Shown here: positions 1 to 7,840 of the stretch, one piece after another
How positions within the stretch are numbered: the stretch's first letter is position 1
Layout of the letters: every line of letters starts with the position of its first letter
Source of the DNA: Bacteroidales bacterium
GTDB taxonomy: Bacteria; Bacteroidota; Bacteroidia; Bacteroidales; F082
Direction of reading: 5' to 3'
Assembly: GCA_017531225.1 (NCBI GenBank)
Contig: JAFXLL010000001.1
Location: 124,001-188,000, forward strand
Length of the DNA stretch: 64,000 nucleotides
The notes under the pieces: generated by a model
The model's input: the letters and a program-made list of their open reading frames with translations, nothing else
Database searches by the model: none
Told to the model about the DNA's origin: nothing
Made by a program: the position numbers and the translations under genes

Positions 1-557
1 TCGAACGATACGAGGATAACGAGTTGAAATATAAGATGGCGGCGGGTATCTTGAAACACGATACGACGGGTGATAACAAATGGAGTATCAGCAGCGCGAC
101 GGAGCGCTATATTAACGGCGACCAAGAATACATTGTGAACCATGCACGCATCGATACGGTCATGCCCAATCTGAGTGTGAATGACTTTATCAAGGTGAAG
201 GAGGACTTCGAGGAGATGAATTTCTTCGAGTTGCGCGACCATATCAAGGTGATGAAGCTACGAGGCACGGAGGGCATCAGACGCTATGAGGTGGAGATGC
301 ACCAACGTATGGCGCAACCGGCGGCCATCCTCATCCTCACGTTGATCGGTGCTGCCTTGTCGAGCCGAAAGATCAAGGGGGGTATGGGCATGCATCTTGG
401 ATTCGGCATCACCATCGCTTTCGCATACGTGCTGTTTGGGCAGATAGGCAAAGCCTTGGGCGTCAACGGGGTCGTCGCCCCTGTGTTGGCAGCTTGGATC
501 CCGAATTTCATTTATTTGGGGATGGCAATTTATTTCCTCCTGAAAGCACCTAAATAA
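1..557 (+). CDS. LptF/LptG family LPS export permease, C-terminal part (5'-truncated by window edge)
   Basis: The reading frame is open from base 3 to the TAA at 555-557, so this is the end of a larger gene whose start lies outside the window. About 184 residues are visible: a soluble stretch of roughly 95 residues, consistent with the end of the periplasmic jelly-roll domain, then three hydrophobic helices, the last one ending just before the C-terminal residues APK. That arrangement matches the YjgP/YjgQ (LptF/LptG) permeases, inner-membrane partners of the LptB ATPase that extract lipopolysaccharide and pass it to LptA/C. Which of the two paralogues it is cannot be told from this part. An in-frame TTG at 24 is not a believable start. 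The next gene begins 43 bases downstream behind its own promoter. Confidence 0.85.
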   Translation, partial: ERYEDNELKYKMAAGILKHDTTGDNKWSISSATERYINGDQEYIVNHARIDTVMPNLSVNDFIKVKEDFEEMNFFELRDHIKVMKLRGTEGIRRYEVEMHQRMAQPAAILILTLIGAALSSRKIKGGMGMHLGFGITIAFAYVLFGQIGKALGVNGVVAPVLAAWIPNFIYLGMAIYFLLKAPK

Positions 558-569
558 AAAATTATTTCC

Positions 570-577
570 TATCTTCG
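570..577 (+). promoter_or_regulatory. Bacteroidota -7 box for the deoxynucleoside kinase gene
   Basis: TATCTTCG is one mismatch from the TAnnTTTG consensus and lies 23 bases before the ATG at 601. No clear -33 TTG is seen at the usual distance. Confidence 0.5.
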
Positions 578-600
578 CAGATTGAAATAATCTTATCGTT

Positions 601-1212
601 ATGCATATAGCTATCGCTGGAAATATCGGTTCGGGGAAGACCACCCTGACCCGCTTGCTGGCCAAGCATTTTGGCTGGACACCCCATTTCGAAGAGGTGG
701 ACCACAACCCTTATCTTGACAGCTTTTACGAGGACATGCAACGCTGGTCGTTCAACATTCAGATATTCTTCCTCAACAGCCGTTTCCGTCAGGTGATCGA
801 CATCCGCAACAGCGGCAAGGACGTCATCCAGGACCGCACCATCTACGAAGATGCCATGATTTTCGCTCCCAACCTCTATTCCATGGGTTTGATGGAGTCG
901 CGCGACTTTGAAAATTACCGCTCGCTGTTCGACCTGATGTCGAAGTTCCTGCAAGCCCCCGACCTGCTCATCTATCTGCGCGCCTCGGTGCCTACGCTCA
1001 TGCGTCAGATCGCCAAGCGTAATCGCGACTATGAGCAGTCCATCCGTCTCGACTACCTCAGCAACCTCAATGAGCGTTACGAGGAGTGGATCAATGGCTA
1101 TAAGGAAGGCAAGCTTCTGGTCATCGACATGGATAACCTTGAATTAGAGAAACCAGAGGATCTCGGCGTTATCATCGATAAGATCGAGGCCTCGTTGAAT
1201 GGTCTGTTCTGA
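601..1212 (+). CDS. Deoxynucleoside kinase (dAK/dGK family)
   Basis: This 203-residue protein is a P-loop deoxynucleoside kinase that phosphorylates salvaged deoxyadenosine/deoxyguanosine to the monophosphate in the cytoplasm. The P-loop GNIGSGKTT is at residues 7-15. A DRT motif followed by IYEDAMIF around residues 82-92 corresponds to the DRS/ERS catalytic signature of the family, and an Arg-rich segment near residue 140 (KRNRDYE) fits the lid. The length is normal. Its TGA overlaps the ATG of kdsB by one base, so the two are translationally coupled. Substrate preference among purine deoxynucleosides is not readable from sequence. Confidence 0.9.
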   Translation: MHIAIAGNIGSGKTTLTRLLAKHFGWTPHFEEVDHNPYLDSFYEDMQRWSFNIQIFFLNSRFRQVIDIRNSGKDVIQDRTIYEDAMIFAPNLYSMGLMESRDFENYRSLFDLMSKFLQAPDLLIYLRASVPTLMRQIAKRNRDYEQSIRLDYLSNLNERYEEWINGYKEGKLLVIDMDNLELEKPEDLGVIIDKIEASLNGLF

Positions 1213-1955
1213 TGAGTGTAATCGGCATCATCCCCGCACGTTACGGCTCCACACGATTCCCCGGCAAGCCTTTGGCTATGATTGGGACCAAGACGATGAT
1301 TCATAGGACCTATGAACAGGTGTTGAAGTCATCGCTCGATGCCGTTGTGGTGGCCACCGACGACCAGCGCATCTACGACGAGGTGTTGGGCTTCGGCGGC
1401 AAGGCTGTGATGACCCGCTCCGACCATCGAAGCGGCACCGACCGTTGTCGCGAGGCGCTCGACCTGGTGGGTGGCAACTTTGATGCCGTGGTCAATATCC
1501 AAGGTGACGAGCCTTTTATCGACCCCCGACAAATTGACCAAGTGGCGGAACTCATCCGTCGCGATGACACCTGTCTGGCCACCCTGGCCAAACGCATCAC
1601 CGACCCTGGGCGCATCCACAACCCCAATGCAGTCAAAGTGGTGTTTGACCAAGAAGGCAACGCCCTTTATTTCAGCCGTCATCCGCTGCCATTCGTGAGA
1701 GGCGTCGAGCCGGAACAATGGTTTGAAAAGACAGAATACTATCAACATATCGGCATCTATGCCTATAAGGCCGCAACCCTTCATGCCATTGCCGCCATGC
1801 CCCCCGGGCGTCTCGAACAAGCCGAGAGCCTCGAGCAGCTGCGCTGGCTCGAGAACGGCCTCCGCATCCGCGTGGCCGTCACCGAGGCGCATGACTCCAT
1901 CGCCATCGACACGCCCGAGGACCTGTTGAACATCCCCAAAGAATTATGCCAATGA
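1212..1955 (+). CDS. kdsB: 3-deoxy-manno-octulosonate cytidylyltransferase (CMP-KDO synthetase)
   Basis: KdsB activates KDO with CTP to give CMP-KDO for the lipopolysaccharide inner core. The 247-residue protein starts with the nucleotidyltransferase signature IIPARYGSTRFPGKPL (about residues 6-21) and carries NIQGDEPFI near residue 95, the metal/nucleotide region of the family. Its start overlaps the kinase stop by one base, and its TGA overlaps the most likely start of the HU-SPOR gene in an ATGA arrangement. A second KDO-pathway gene, kdsC, lies at the far end of the window (63596). Confidence 0.95.
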   Translation: MSVIGIIPARYGSTRFPGKPLAMIGTKTMIHRTYEQVLKSSLDAVVVATDDQRIYDEVLGFGGKAVMTRSDHRSGTDRCREALDLVGGNFDAVVNIQGDEPFIDPRQIDQVAELIRRDDTCLATLAKRITDPGRIHNPNAVKVVFDQEGNALYFSRHPLPFVRGVEPEQWFEKTEYYQHIGIYAYKAATLHAIAAMPPGRLEQAESLEQLRWLENGLRIRVAVTEAHDSIAIDTPEDLLNIPKELCQ

Positions 1956-2989
1956 CCTACGTCGCCAATGCCATATCAGCCCTGCTTTACGATCACAACG
2001 TGGTGATTGTGCCCGGTTTGGGTGCCTTTGAGTGCCAAGCCGAAGGCGCTAAGGTCAACGTGATTACCAACCAATTCGAGAAGCCCTCGGCAACCCTTAG
2101 CTTCGATCCCCAACGGCGCGAAGAAAACGACCTGATAGTGGATTATCTGATGGCGCATGACGGCATCTCCGAAGAAGAAGCCCGACAGCTGGTGCTGGCC
2201 TTCGTCACGGAGAGCTATGTCAGCCTTAAAGAGGGCGATCCAGTGGAGATCCCTCAGGTGGGGACACTGTCGTTTAATGGCAACCAGGAACTGGTCTTCA
2301 CTCCAGTGGATTCAAATGACTTCAACAACGACGCCTTCGGCCTCGACGACCTACTGCCCCAACCAATTTATTCCGCTGGCACCCAAAACAATTGGAAAGA
2401 GCAGGTTTCGCAACAGCTTAAGGACCTGAACACCCCGATGACCGTGGATATCAAACATGACGGTGACAAGCCCAAGAGAGGCTGGATCTGGGTGCTGCTG
2501 CTCCTGCTGGTTGCCGGTGGCGTGGCGTTATGGTACTTCAAGTTCAGACCGGTACCGCCACAGCCCGTGAAGCCCATTGTCACCGATACCATCAAGCCTG
2601 TTGAAGTTGAAATAGATACCTTGAAGGAGATCGACACGCTATCGATGCTCTCAGATTCCCTGACATCAGAGATTGACACCGTTGAGGTTGAACCCACTCC
2701 GTTGGAGTTGGATACCGTTGTGGAGCCCGTTGAGGAACCCTTTATTGAGCCCGTCGAAGTGGTCAAGCCTAAGGCATACATCGTGGGTGGCTGCTTCTCC
2801 ATTGAGCAGAACGCCTTGAACATGGTTGAAGAGACCAAAGAAAAGGGCTGCACCAGCGCCTTCGTGATGAAACGCGGCAGCATGTACTACGTGTGTTATG
2901 GAGGCTTTGCCACCGCCGCCGAAGCCAAGGCCGTGCTGCCCGAAGTGTTGAAACAATACAATAGCAAAGCCTGGATCCTTACGAAATAA
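1952..2989 (+). CDS. HU-like DNA-binding protein with membrane anchor and SPOR domain
   Basis: Residue numbers here count from an upstream ATG at 1946. The ATG at 1952, chosen as the start, overlaps the kdsB TGA in the usual ATGA form and removes two residues. Residues 1-120 look like the two HU/IHF-type domains of Bacteroidota 'CCDC81-like' proteins (NVVIVPGLGAF near 18-28; VEIPQVGTLSF near 100-110). A basic linker (KPKRG) leads into one membrane helix at about 179-198, then a Pro/Glu/Thr-rich periplasmic spacer and a C-terminal SPOR domain at about 274-347 (YIVGGCF ... YYVCYGGF). SPOR domains bind septal peptidoglycan lacking stem peptides. The topology therefore places a nucleic-acid-binding-like domain in the cytoplasm and a wall-binding domain in the periplasm. 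Whether the HU domain binds DNA here is inference. Confidence 0.8.
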   Translation: MTYVANAISALLYDHNVVIVPGLGAFECQAEGAKVNVITNQFEKPSATLSFDPQRREENDLIVDYLMAHDGISEEEARQLVLAFVTESYVSLKEGDPVEIPQVGTLSFNGNQELVFTPVDSNDFNNDAFGLDDLLPQPIYSAGTQNNWKEQVSQQLKDLNTPMTVDIKHDGDKPKRGWIWVLLLLLVAGGVALWYFKFRPVPPQPVKPIVTDTIKPVEVEIDTLKEIDTLSMLSDSLTSEIDTVEVEPTPLELDTVVEPVEEPFIEPVEVVKPKAYIVGGCFSIEQNALNMVEETKEKGCTSAFVMKRGSMYYVCYGGFATAAEAKAVLPEVLKQYNSKAWILTK

Positions 2990-2996
2990 AAGACCC

Positions 2997-3686
2997 ATGA
3001 GCAAGAAAAACAAATTACAGAAATTCGAAGAGAACAAGTCGTTCGACAACCTGTTCCAATATTCCTATGAGCGCATCATGGCTGAGGGCTTTCCGCTGCA
3101 AGGCCGTTGGCGCACCGACTTCTTCCATAACGACAACCCCATCGTTCTTGAGCTGGGGTGCGGCAAGGGAGAATACACCGTGGGACTGGCCAGGGCGCAT
3201 CGCGACATCAACTATATCGGTATCGACATCAAGGGCGCCCGCATGTGGCGTGGCTTGACACAAGCCCGTGAAGAAGGTCTCACAAACGTAGCCTTCATCC
3301 GTGCCCGCATCGACCAGATCGAGCATTTCTTTGGTCCGGATGAGGTCGACGAGATCTGGGTCACCTTCCCCGATCCCCATCCCGGCGAAGGTGAGCGCAA
3401 CGCCCGTCACCGCCTCACTTCGCCTGAGTTCTTGCAGCGTTACCGTAAGATCGTGAAGCCCGAAGGCATCCTCAACCTCAAGACCGACAGCCCTATCATG
3501 TATGAGTTTACCCTGCATGAGGTTATTGAGAAGCAAGGCCTGCCGCTGCTTTACGCCACGGACGACCTCTATGCTAACGATGATGTTATCGAGGTCAAGA
3601 CCATCCGTACCTTCTATGAGCAGATGTGGCTCGACCAAGGTCTGACGATCAAGTATCTCAGATTTAAGATAAGAGTTAATAGATAA
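2997..3686 (+). CDS. trmB: tRNA (guanine-N7-)-methyltransferase
   Basis: TrmB makes m7G46 in the tRNA variable loop using S-adenosylmethionine. The 229-residue protein has the SAM-binding motif LELGCGKGEYT near residues 52-62 and the family motif TFPDPHP near residue 122, followed by an Arg/His-rich stretch (ERNARHRL) where most homologues have PWPKxRH. It begins 7 bases after the HU-SPOR stop, in the same transcription unit. The last codons (KIRVNR) and the stop are written in an AGATAAAAG-type purine tract that fills the gap to the next gene. Confidence 0.93.
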   Translation: MSKKNKLQKFEENKSFDNLFQYSYERIMAEGFPLQGRWRTDFFHNDNPIVLELGCGKGEYTVGLARAHRDINYIGIDIKGARMWRGLTQAREEGLTNVAFIRARIDQIEHFFGPDEVDEIWVTFPDPHPGEGERNARHRLTSPEFLQRYRKIVKPEGILNLKTDSPIMYEFTLHEVIEKQGLPLLYATDDLYANDDVIEVKTIRTFYEQMWLDQGLTIKYLRFKIRVNR

Positions 3687-3697
3687 AAGATAAAAGT
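3661..3697 (+). repeat. Purine-rich AGATAAAAG-type tract at the trmB 3' end
   Basis: Imperfect repetitions of AGATAAAAG/AGATAAGAG run from the last codons of trmB to the ATG of the next gene. Comparable tracts occur at 16806-16845, 19394-19459, 24605-24640, 27535-27570, 34693-34725 and 38172-38203. Confidence 0.6.
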
Positions 3698-3698
3698 T

Positions 3699-5204
3699 AT
3701 GTTTACCGAAGAAAAACAGCTTTATATTGCGCATTGCGATAATGGACCACTTTATTTGGTGGGTAAGATGGCCAACCGTCATGGCTTGATTGCCGGTGCC
3801 ACGGGTACGGGTAAGACCGTCACCTTGCAGGTCATCGCCGAGTCGTTCAGCCAAGCCGGTGTGCCGTGCTTCATGGCCGACATGAAGGGCGACCTCTCTG
3901 GTATCAGCCAAGCGGGTAAAATGAGTGGATTCATCGAAAAGCGTTGCCCTGAGTTTGGCATCGAGAATCCCCAGTTCCACGGCTGTCCCACCAGGTTCTT
4001 CGACGTGTTTGGCGAGCAGGGTCACCCTTTGCGTGCCACCATCTCCGACATGGGTCCGCAGCTGTTGGCTCGTCTGCTTGGCCTCAACGACACCCAGACT
4101 GGCGTGCTCAACATCGTGTTCAAGATTGCCGATGACCGTGGATTGTTGCTCATCGACATGAAGGACCTCCGTTTGATGCTCGACTATGTGGCCAAAAACG
4201 CCAAGGAGTTCACCACTACCTACGGTAACATCAGTGCTGTGAGCGTGGGTGCCATCCAGCGTGCCTTGTTGGCGTTGGAGACCGAGGGTGCCGACAAGTT
4301 CTTCGGTGAGCCTGCCTTCAACGTGTTCGACTTCCTCCAGACCGAAGGCGGTCAAGGCATCATGAACGTGCTGGCGGCCGATAAACTGATGCTCAATCCC
4401 AAGCTATACAGCACCTTCCTGCTGTGGCTGCTGAGCGAGCTCTACACCCAGCTACCCGAGGTGGGCGACCTGGAGCTGCCTAAGCTGGTTTTCTTCTTCG
4501 ACGAGGCTCACATGCTCTTCAAGGACACCTCCAAGGCTTTGGTCGACAAGATCGAGCAGGTGATCCGCTTGGTCCGTTCCAAGGGTGTTGGTGTGTATTT
4601 CGTCACTCAAAGTCCTGATGATATTCCAGAGGCCATCGCTGGACAGCTGGGCAACCGTGTCCTCCATGGACTCAGGGCATATACCCCCAAGGAACAAAAG
4701 GCCGTTAGGGCTGCCGCACAGACCTTCCGCACCAACCCGAGCTTCAACATGGAGAACGCCATCCTTGAGCTTGGCACAGGCGAGGCTCTGGTGTCGTTCC
4801 TGGATGAAAAAGGCGCTCCTTCCATCGTGGAACGTGCCAAGATTCTCTTCCCGCTGAGCCAGATCGGTGCCATCACTGATGAGCAGCGTCAAAGCCTGAT
4901 TCGCCAGTCGCGGCTCTATGGCACCTACGAGAAGATCTTCGACCGTGAGAGCGCTTACGAGGTGCTGGTGGCTGAGCAACAACAAGCCGAGAAACGTGCT
5001 CAGAAAGAGGCTGAAGAGGAAGCCAAACGCAAGGAGAAAGAGGCTAAGGAAAAGGAAAAAGCCAAGGCTTCGAAAACGTCAAGCAAGAAGAAATCCACCA
5101 CCAGAAAGGCCGTTGAGAAGACCATCAACACTACGGCTACCACGTTTGGACGTCAGCTTGGTAAGTCGATTTTCCGCTCGATTTTAGGGGGAATCTTTAA
5201 GTAA
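3699..5204 (+). CDS. HerA-like ATPase, DUF853 family (YjgR-type)
   Basis: This 501-residue protein belongs to the DUF853/HerA-like P-loop family. Walker A GATGTGKT is at residues 33-40 and an acidic Walker B region ([12 protein letters not shown]) is near residue 265. The DMKGDLSG motif after the first strand is typical of the family. Residues 425-480 form a Lys/Glu/Ala-rich, probably helical segment, and the C-terminus is basic ([13 protein letters not shown]). HerA relatives pump DNA, but members of this subgroup (E. coli YjgR) have no established role, so no process is assigned. It is the last gene of the + strand unit and is convergent with pcm, with 5 bases between the stops. Confidence 0.85.
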   Translation: MFTEEKQLYIAHCDNGPLYLVGKMANRHGLIAGATGTGKTVTLQVIAESFSQAGVPCFMADMKGDLSGISQAGKMSGFIEKRCPEFGIENPQFHGCPTRFFDVFGEQGHPLRATISDMGPQLLARLLGLNDTQTGVLNIVFKIADDRGLLLIDMKDLRLMLDYVAKNAKEFTTTYGNISAVSVGAIQRALLALETEGADKFFGEPAFNVFDFLQTEGGQGIMNVLAADKLMLNPKLYSTFLLWLLSELYTQLPEVGDLELPKLVFFFDEAHMLFKDTSKALVDKIEQVIRLVRSKGVGVYFVTQSPDDIPEAIAGQLGNRVLHGLRAYTPKEQKAVRAAAQTFRTNPSFNMENAILELGTGEALVSFLDEKGAPSIVERAKILFPLSQIGAITDEQRQSLIRQSRLYGTYEKIFDRESAYEVLVAEQQQAEKRAQKEAEEEAKRKEKEAKEKEKAKASKTSSKKKSTTRKAVEKTINTTATTFGRQLGKSIFRSILGGIFK

Positions 5205-5209
5205 GACGT

Positions 5210-5869
5210 TTAATCACTTGCTGTACCTGATAGCATCGGAACGAACTTAAAGTCGCCGAACTCCTCACGCACCAGACCGCTATCCGTCTTGGTGATCCGT
5301 AACATTACTTGTCCGTCGCCATTGGCGTTGTCCATGGGGATGACCATGATGCCACCGACTTTCATCTGGTCGATGAGCTTGGGTGGGATGATGGGCGCTC
5401 CGGCGGTGATGATGACACGGTCGAAAGGTTCATAGGAAGGCAATCCCTCGAAGCCATCGCCCAAAAAAGCCTTGACCCGATAGGGTAGCTGGTCCAAGAT
5501 CTCCTTAGTGTGGAAGTAGAGGTTGCGTTGTCGTTCGATGCTGAACACCTTGGCACCCATGGCAGCCAGCACACAGGCCTGGTAGCCTGATCCTGTGCCG
5601 ATTTCAAGCACCTTCATGCCTTTATCCACCATCAAAAGGCCCGTTTGAAAGGCCACCGTGGAGGGCTGCGAGATGGTCTGTCCCGCGCCGATGGCAAAGG
5701 GTTGGTCGGTGTAGGCGTATTCTACGAATGACGAGTCGAGGAAGACGTGGCGCGGCACCTCGTTGATGGCCGAAAGCACCCGCTCATCGCGAAAGCCTTC
5801 ATTGCGCAACTGGTTCACCAATTGCTGCCTCATGCCCTTGTGCCGATAATTGTCTTCTATGATCTTCAT
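5210..5869 (-). CDS. pcm: Protein-L-isoaspartate O-methyltransferase
   Basis: Pcm methylates isoaspartyl residues in damaged proteins so that they can revert to aspartate. SAM motif I is LEIGTGSGYQA, preceded by the family's substrate-side motif (AIGAGQTISQPSTVA). The ATG at 5869 is chosen (219 residues, MKIIEDNY...). A longer frame from a TTG at 5881 would begin inside the -7 box TAACTTTG (5879-5886), so it cannot be in the mRNA. The predicted leader is only about 5 nt. The gene diverges from the Gfo/Idh oxidoreductase gene. Confidence 0.92.
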   Translation of the reverse strand: MKIIEDNYRHKGMRQQLVNQLRNEGFRDERVLSAINEVPRHVFLDSSFVEYAYTDQPFAIGAGQTISQPSTVAFQTGLLMVDKGMKVLEIGTGSGYQACVLAAMGAKVFSIERQRNLYFHTKEILDQLPYRVKAFLGDGFEGLPSYEPFDRVIITAGAPIIPPKLIDQMKVGGIMVIPMDNANGDGQVMLRITKTDSGLVREEFGDFKFVPMLSGTASD

Positions 5870-5878
5870 TTTGCGTGG

Positions 5879-5886
5879 CAAAGTTA
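5879..5886 (-). promoter_or_regulatory. -7 box for pcm
   Basis: TAACTTTG on the minus strand, 9 bases before the pcm ATG at 5869. It is back to back with the promoter of the divergent oxidoreductase gene (box at 5908-5915). Confidence 0.6.
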
Positions 5887-5907
5887 CACTTTTTCCAAGA
5901 ATTTATC

Positions 5908-5915
5908 TATCTTTG
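5908..5915 (+). promoter_or_regulatory. -7 box for the Gfo/Idh operon
   Basis: TATCTTTG lies 15 bases before the ATG at 5931. No clear -33 TTG is seen at 17-23 bases. Confidence 0.65.
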
Positions 5916-5930
5916 CCCAAATTTACAATC

Positions 5931-6908
5931 ATGTTGAAAATTGGAGTTTTAGGTGCCGGACATCTCGGCAAGATCCATATCAAATGCATCAAGCAGATCG
6001 ATCGCTACGAGCTGGTGGGGTTCTATGATCCTGACCAGGCCACGGCTAAGGCGGTGGAGGAGGAGCTTGGTGTACGTTGTTTCGCTACCATCGAGGCCTT
6101 GATTGATGCCGTGGAGGTGGTCGACATTGTGACGCCTACGGTGCAGCACTTCGAGTGCGCTTCCAAGGCTTTGCAACGTCGCCGTCATGTGTTTATCGAG
6201 AAACCCATCGTGGCTACTCCTGACGAGGCTTCCAAGTTGATGAAACTGGCAGATGAAGCAGGCGTGAAGGTACAAGTGGGCCATGTGGAGCGTTTCAATC
6301 CCGCATTCATCGCTGCTGAGCCTTACATCAAGGCACCGAAATTCGTCGAAGCCCATCGTTTGGCCCTCTTCAATCCCCGTGGCACCGATGTGCCAGTGGT
6401 GCTCGACCTGATGGTACACGACCTCGACATTCTTTTCACTATCATTAACTCCCCTGTGAAACATGTCAGCGCCTGCGGCGTGGCCATCGTGAGTCCTACG
6501 CCTGACATCACCAATGCCCGCATCGAGTTTGAGAATGGCTCGGTGGCCAACCTTACTGCCAGCCGCATCTCTCTTAAGAACATGCGCAAGACCCGCATCT
6601 TCCAGGATGACGCTTACATCACCGTCGACTTTCTCGATAAGAAGACGGAGATTGCCCGTATTCACGACCAGGAAGTCACGGGTTATCCTTATTCCCTGAC
6701 CCTCGACCTGCCTGGCGGCGCCACAAAACAGATCACTCTCGAACGGCCTGAGATCCATCCGCTCAACGCCATCCAGACTGAGCTGGAGAGTTTCTACGAC
6801 AGCATCATCCACAACACCGTGCCCGTGGTCAGCATTGAGGACGGCGTAAAGGTGCTGAACCTCGCTTACGAAATTATTAATGCAAAAGATAAAACGATAT
6901 CCCTATGA
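5931..6908 (+). CDS. Gfo/Idh/MocA family NAD(P)-dependent oxidoreductase
   Basis: The 325-residue protein opens with a Rossmann dinucleotide motif (GVLGAGHLGKIH, residues 4-15) and has the family motif EKP in VFIEKPIVATP near residue 90. The C-terminal part matches the alpha/beta domain that holds the substrate. Members oxidise or reduce sugars and related compounds; the substrate is not predictable here. The ATG at 5931 is chosen because an upstream in-frame start (5850) lies before the -7 box at 5908-5915. The 3' end overlaps the next gene by 4 bases (ATGA), and that gene overlaps the sugar transferase the same way, so a role in sugar or glycan metabolism is plausible but inferred from position only. 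Confidence 0.88.
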   Translation: MLKIGVLGAGHLGKIHIKCIKQIDRYELVGFYDPDQATAKAVEEELGVRCFATIEALIDAVEVVDIVTPTVQHFECASKALQRRRHVFIEKPIVATPDEASKLMKLADEAGVKVQVGHVERFNPAFIAAEPYIKAPKFVEAHRLALFNPRGTDVPVVLDLMVHDLDILFTIINSPVKHVSACGVAIVSPTPDITNARIEFENGSVANLTASRISLKNMRKTRIFQDDAYITVDFLDKKTEIARIHDQEVTGYPYSLTLDLPGGATKQITLERPEIHPLNAIQTELESFYDSIIHNTVPVVSIEDGVKVLNLAYEIINAKDKTISL

Positions 6909-7840
6909 CCCGCAAAACCTTTTTATCCATATTTTTCGCAGCCACAATGATGGCACTGTTGATGCCTTCTTGCAAGAAGTTCGATGGCTCCCAAACGGTG
7001 CCCGCCTACATTTATATCAAGGACGTTGAGGTGCAATGCGATTATTTCCACTATGGTGCCAACACCCATAAAATCGTTGACGCTTGGGTTTTCGTTGACG
7101 ACAACATCTTAGGTTGCTATGAGTTGCCGGCCACCATTCCCGTGTTGAAGGAAGGAGTACACAAGGTGGCAGTGTATGCTGGCATCGCCCGTGACGGCAT
7201 CCGCGACCTCAGGGCTCAGTATCCGTTTTATGCTCCTTGGGAAAATATGAACGTCAATTTTGTGAAGGACGAGATTGTTACCTTGAGGCCTGTGTTCACA
7301 TATTATCCTGAAGGTGTGGATGAGAACATGCACGTCCGCTGGATGGAGGACTTTGATGGCGGAACAATCACCATTCAAGCTACTTCACAAAGTGACACGG
7401 TTGTTGAGGTTTACAACGGACCTTATGCCTGGCATGATCCAGAAGGCATCTATTCACAAAAATCAGGTAAGGTGGTGCTGACCTCCGACACCATGCAGTT
7501 CCGTATCGCCAATACCGAGGAGTTTAGAGATCTTCCCACCGGTGGCTCGGCCTGCATGCTGGAGATGGATTACAAGTGCTCCGACACCTGCTTTGTGGGT
7601 CTGATGTATTTCAAGGACTACACCCTTACCGCAGAACCGCTCGTGCGTCTGAAGCCTACGGGTGACAGTGGGCAGGAACCTGTTGCATGGAATAAGATCT
7701 ATATCAACATCGGACCTTACCTGGTCGATAATGAGACTGCTGATTATTTTAAGATCTACTTTGGCTCTTGGAATCCCCGCAATGCTGGAACCCAATATTT
7801 CTATTTTGACAATCTGAAGCTAATCTATCGCGATCGATGA
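6905..7840 (+). CDS. Lipoprotein of unknown function
   Basis: The 311-residue product has a lipoprotein signal: basic N-terminus (MTRK), hydrophobic core and lipobox LMPSC with the modified Cys at residue 23. The rest is rich in aromatic and beta-prone residues, including tracts such as YIYIKDVEV and the C-terminal FYFDNLKLIY, which suggests one or two beta-sandwich domains. I recognise no catalytic motif and no named family. It is coupled on both sides by ATGA overlaps (6905-6908 and 7837-7840), between an oxidoreductase and an undecaprenyl-phosphate sugar transferase. An envelope carbohydrate-related role is only an inference from that. Confidence 0.7.
   Translation: MTRKTFLSIFFAATMMALLMPSCKKFDGSQTVPAYIYIKDVEVQCDYFHYGANTHKIVDAWVFVDDNILGCYELPATIPVLKEGVHKVAVYAGIARDGIRDLRAQYPFYAPWENMNVNFVKDEIVTLRPVFTYYPEGVDENMHVRWMEDFDGGTITIQATSQSDTVVEVYNGPYAWHDPEGIYSQKSGKVVLTSDTMQFRIANTEEFRDLPTGGSACMLEMDYKCSDTCFVGLMYFKDYTLTAEPLVRLKPTGDSGQEPVAWNKIYINIGPYLVDNETADYFKIYFGSWNPRNAGTQYFYFDNLKLIYRDR

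Noticed and set aside
3015-4355. Long open frame on the minus strand opposite trmB and the HerA-like gene (446 codons)
   Set aside because: It is antisense to two clear family members, its translation resembles no protein family and is His/Thr/Leu-rich as expected of a codon-bias shadow.
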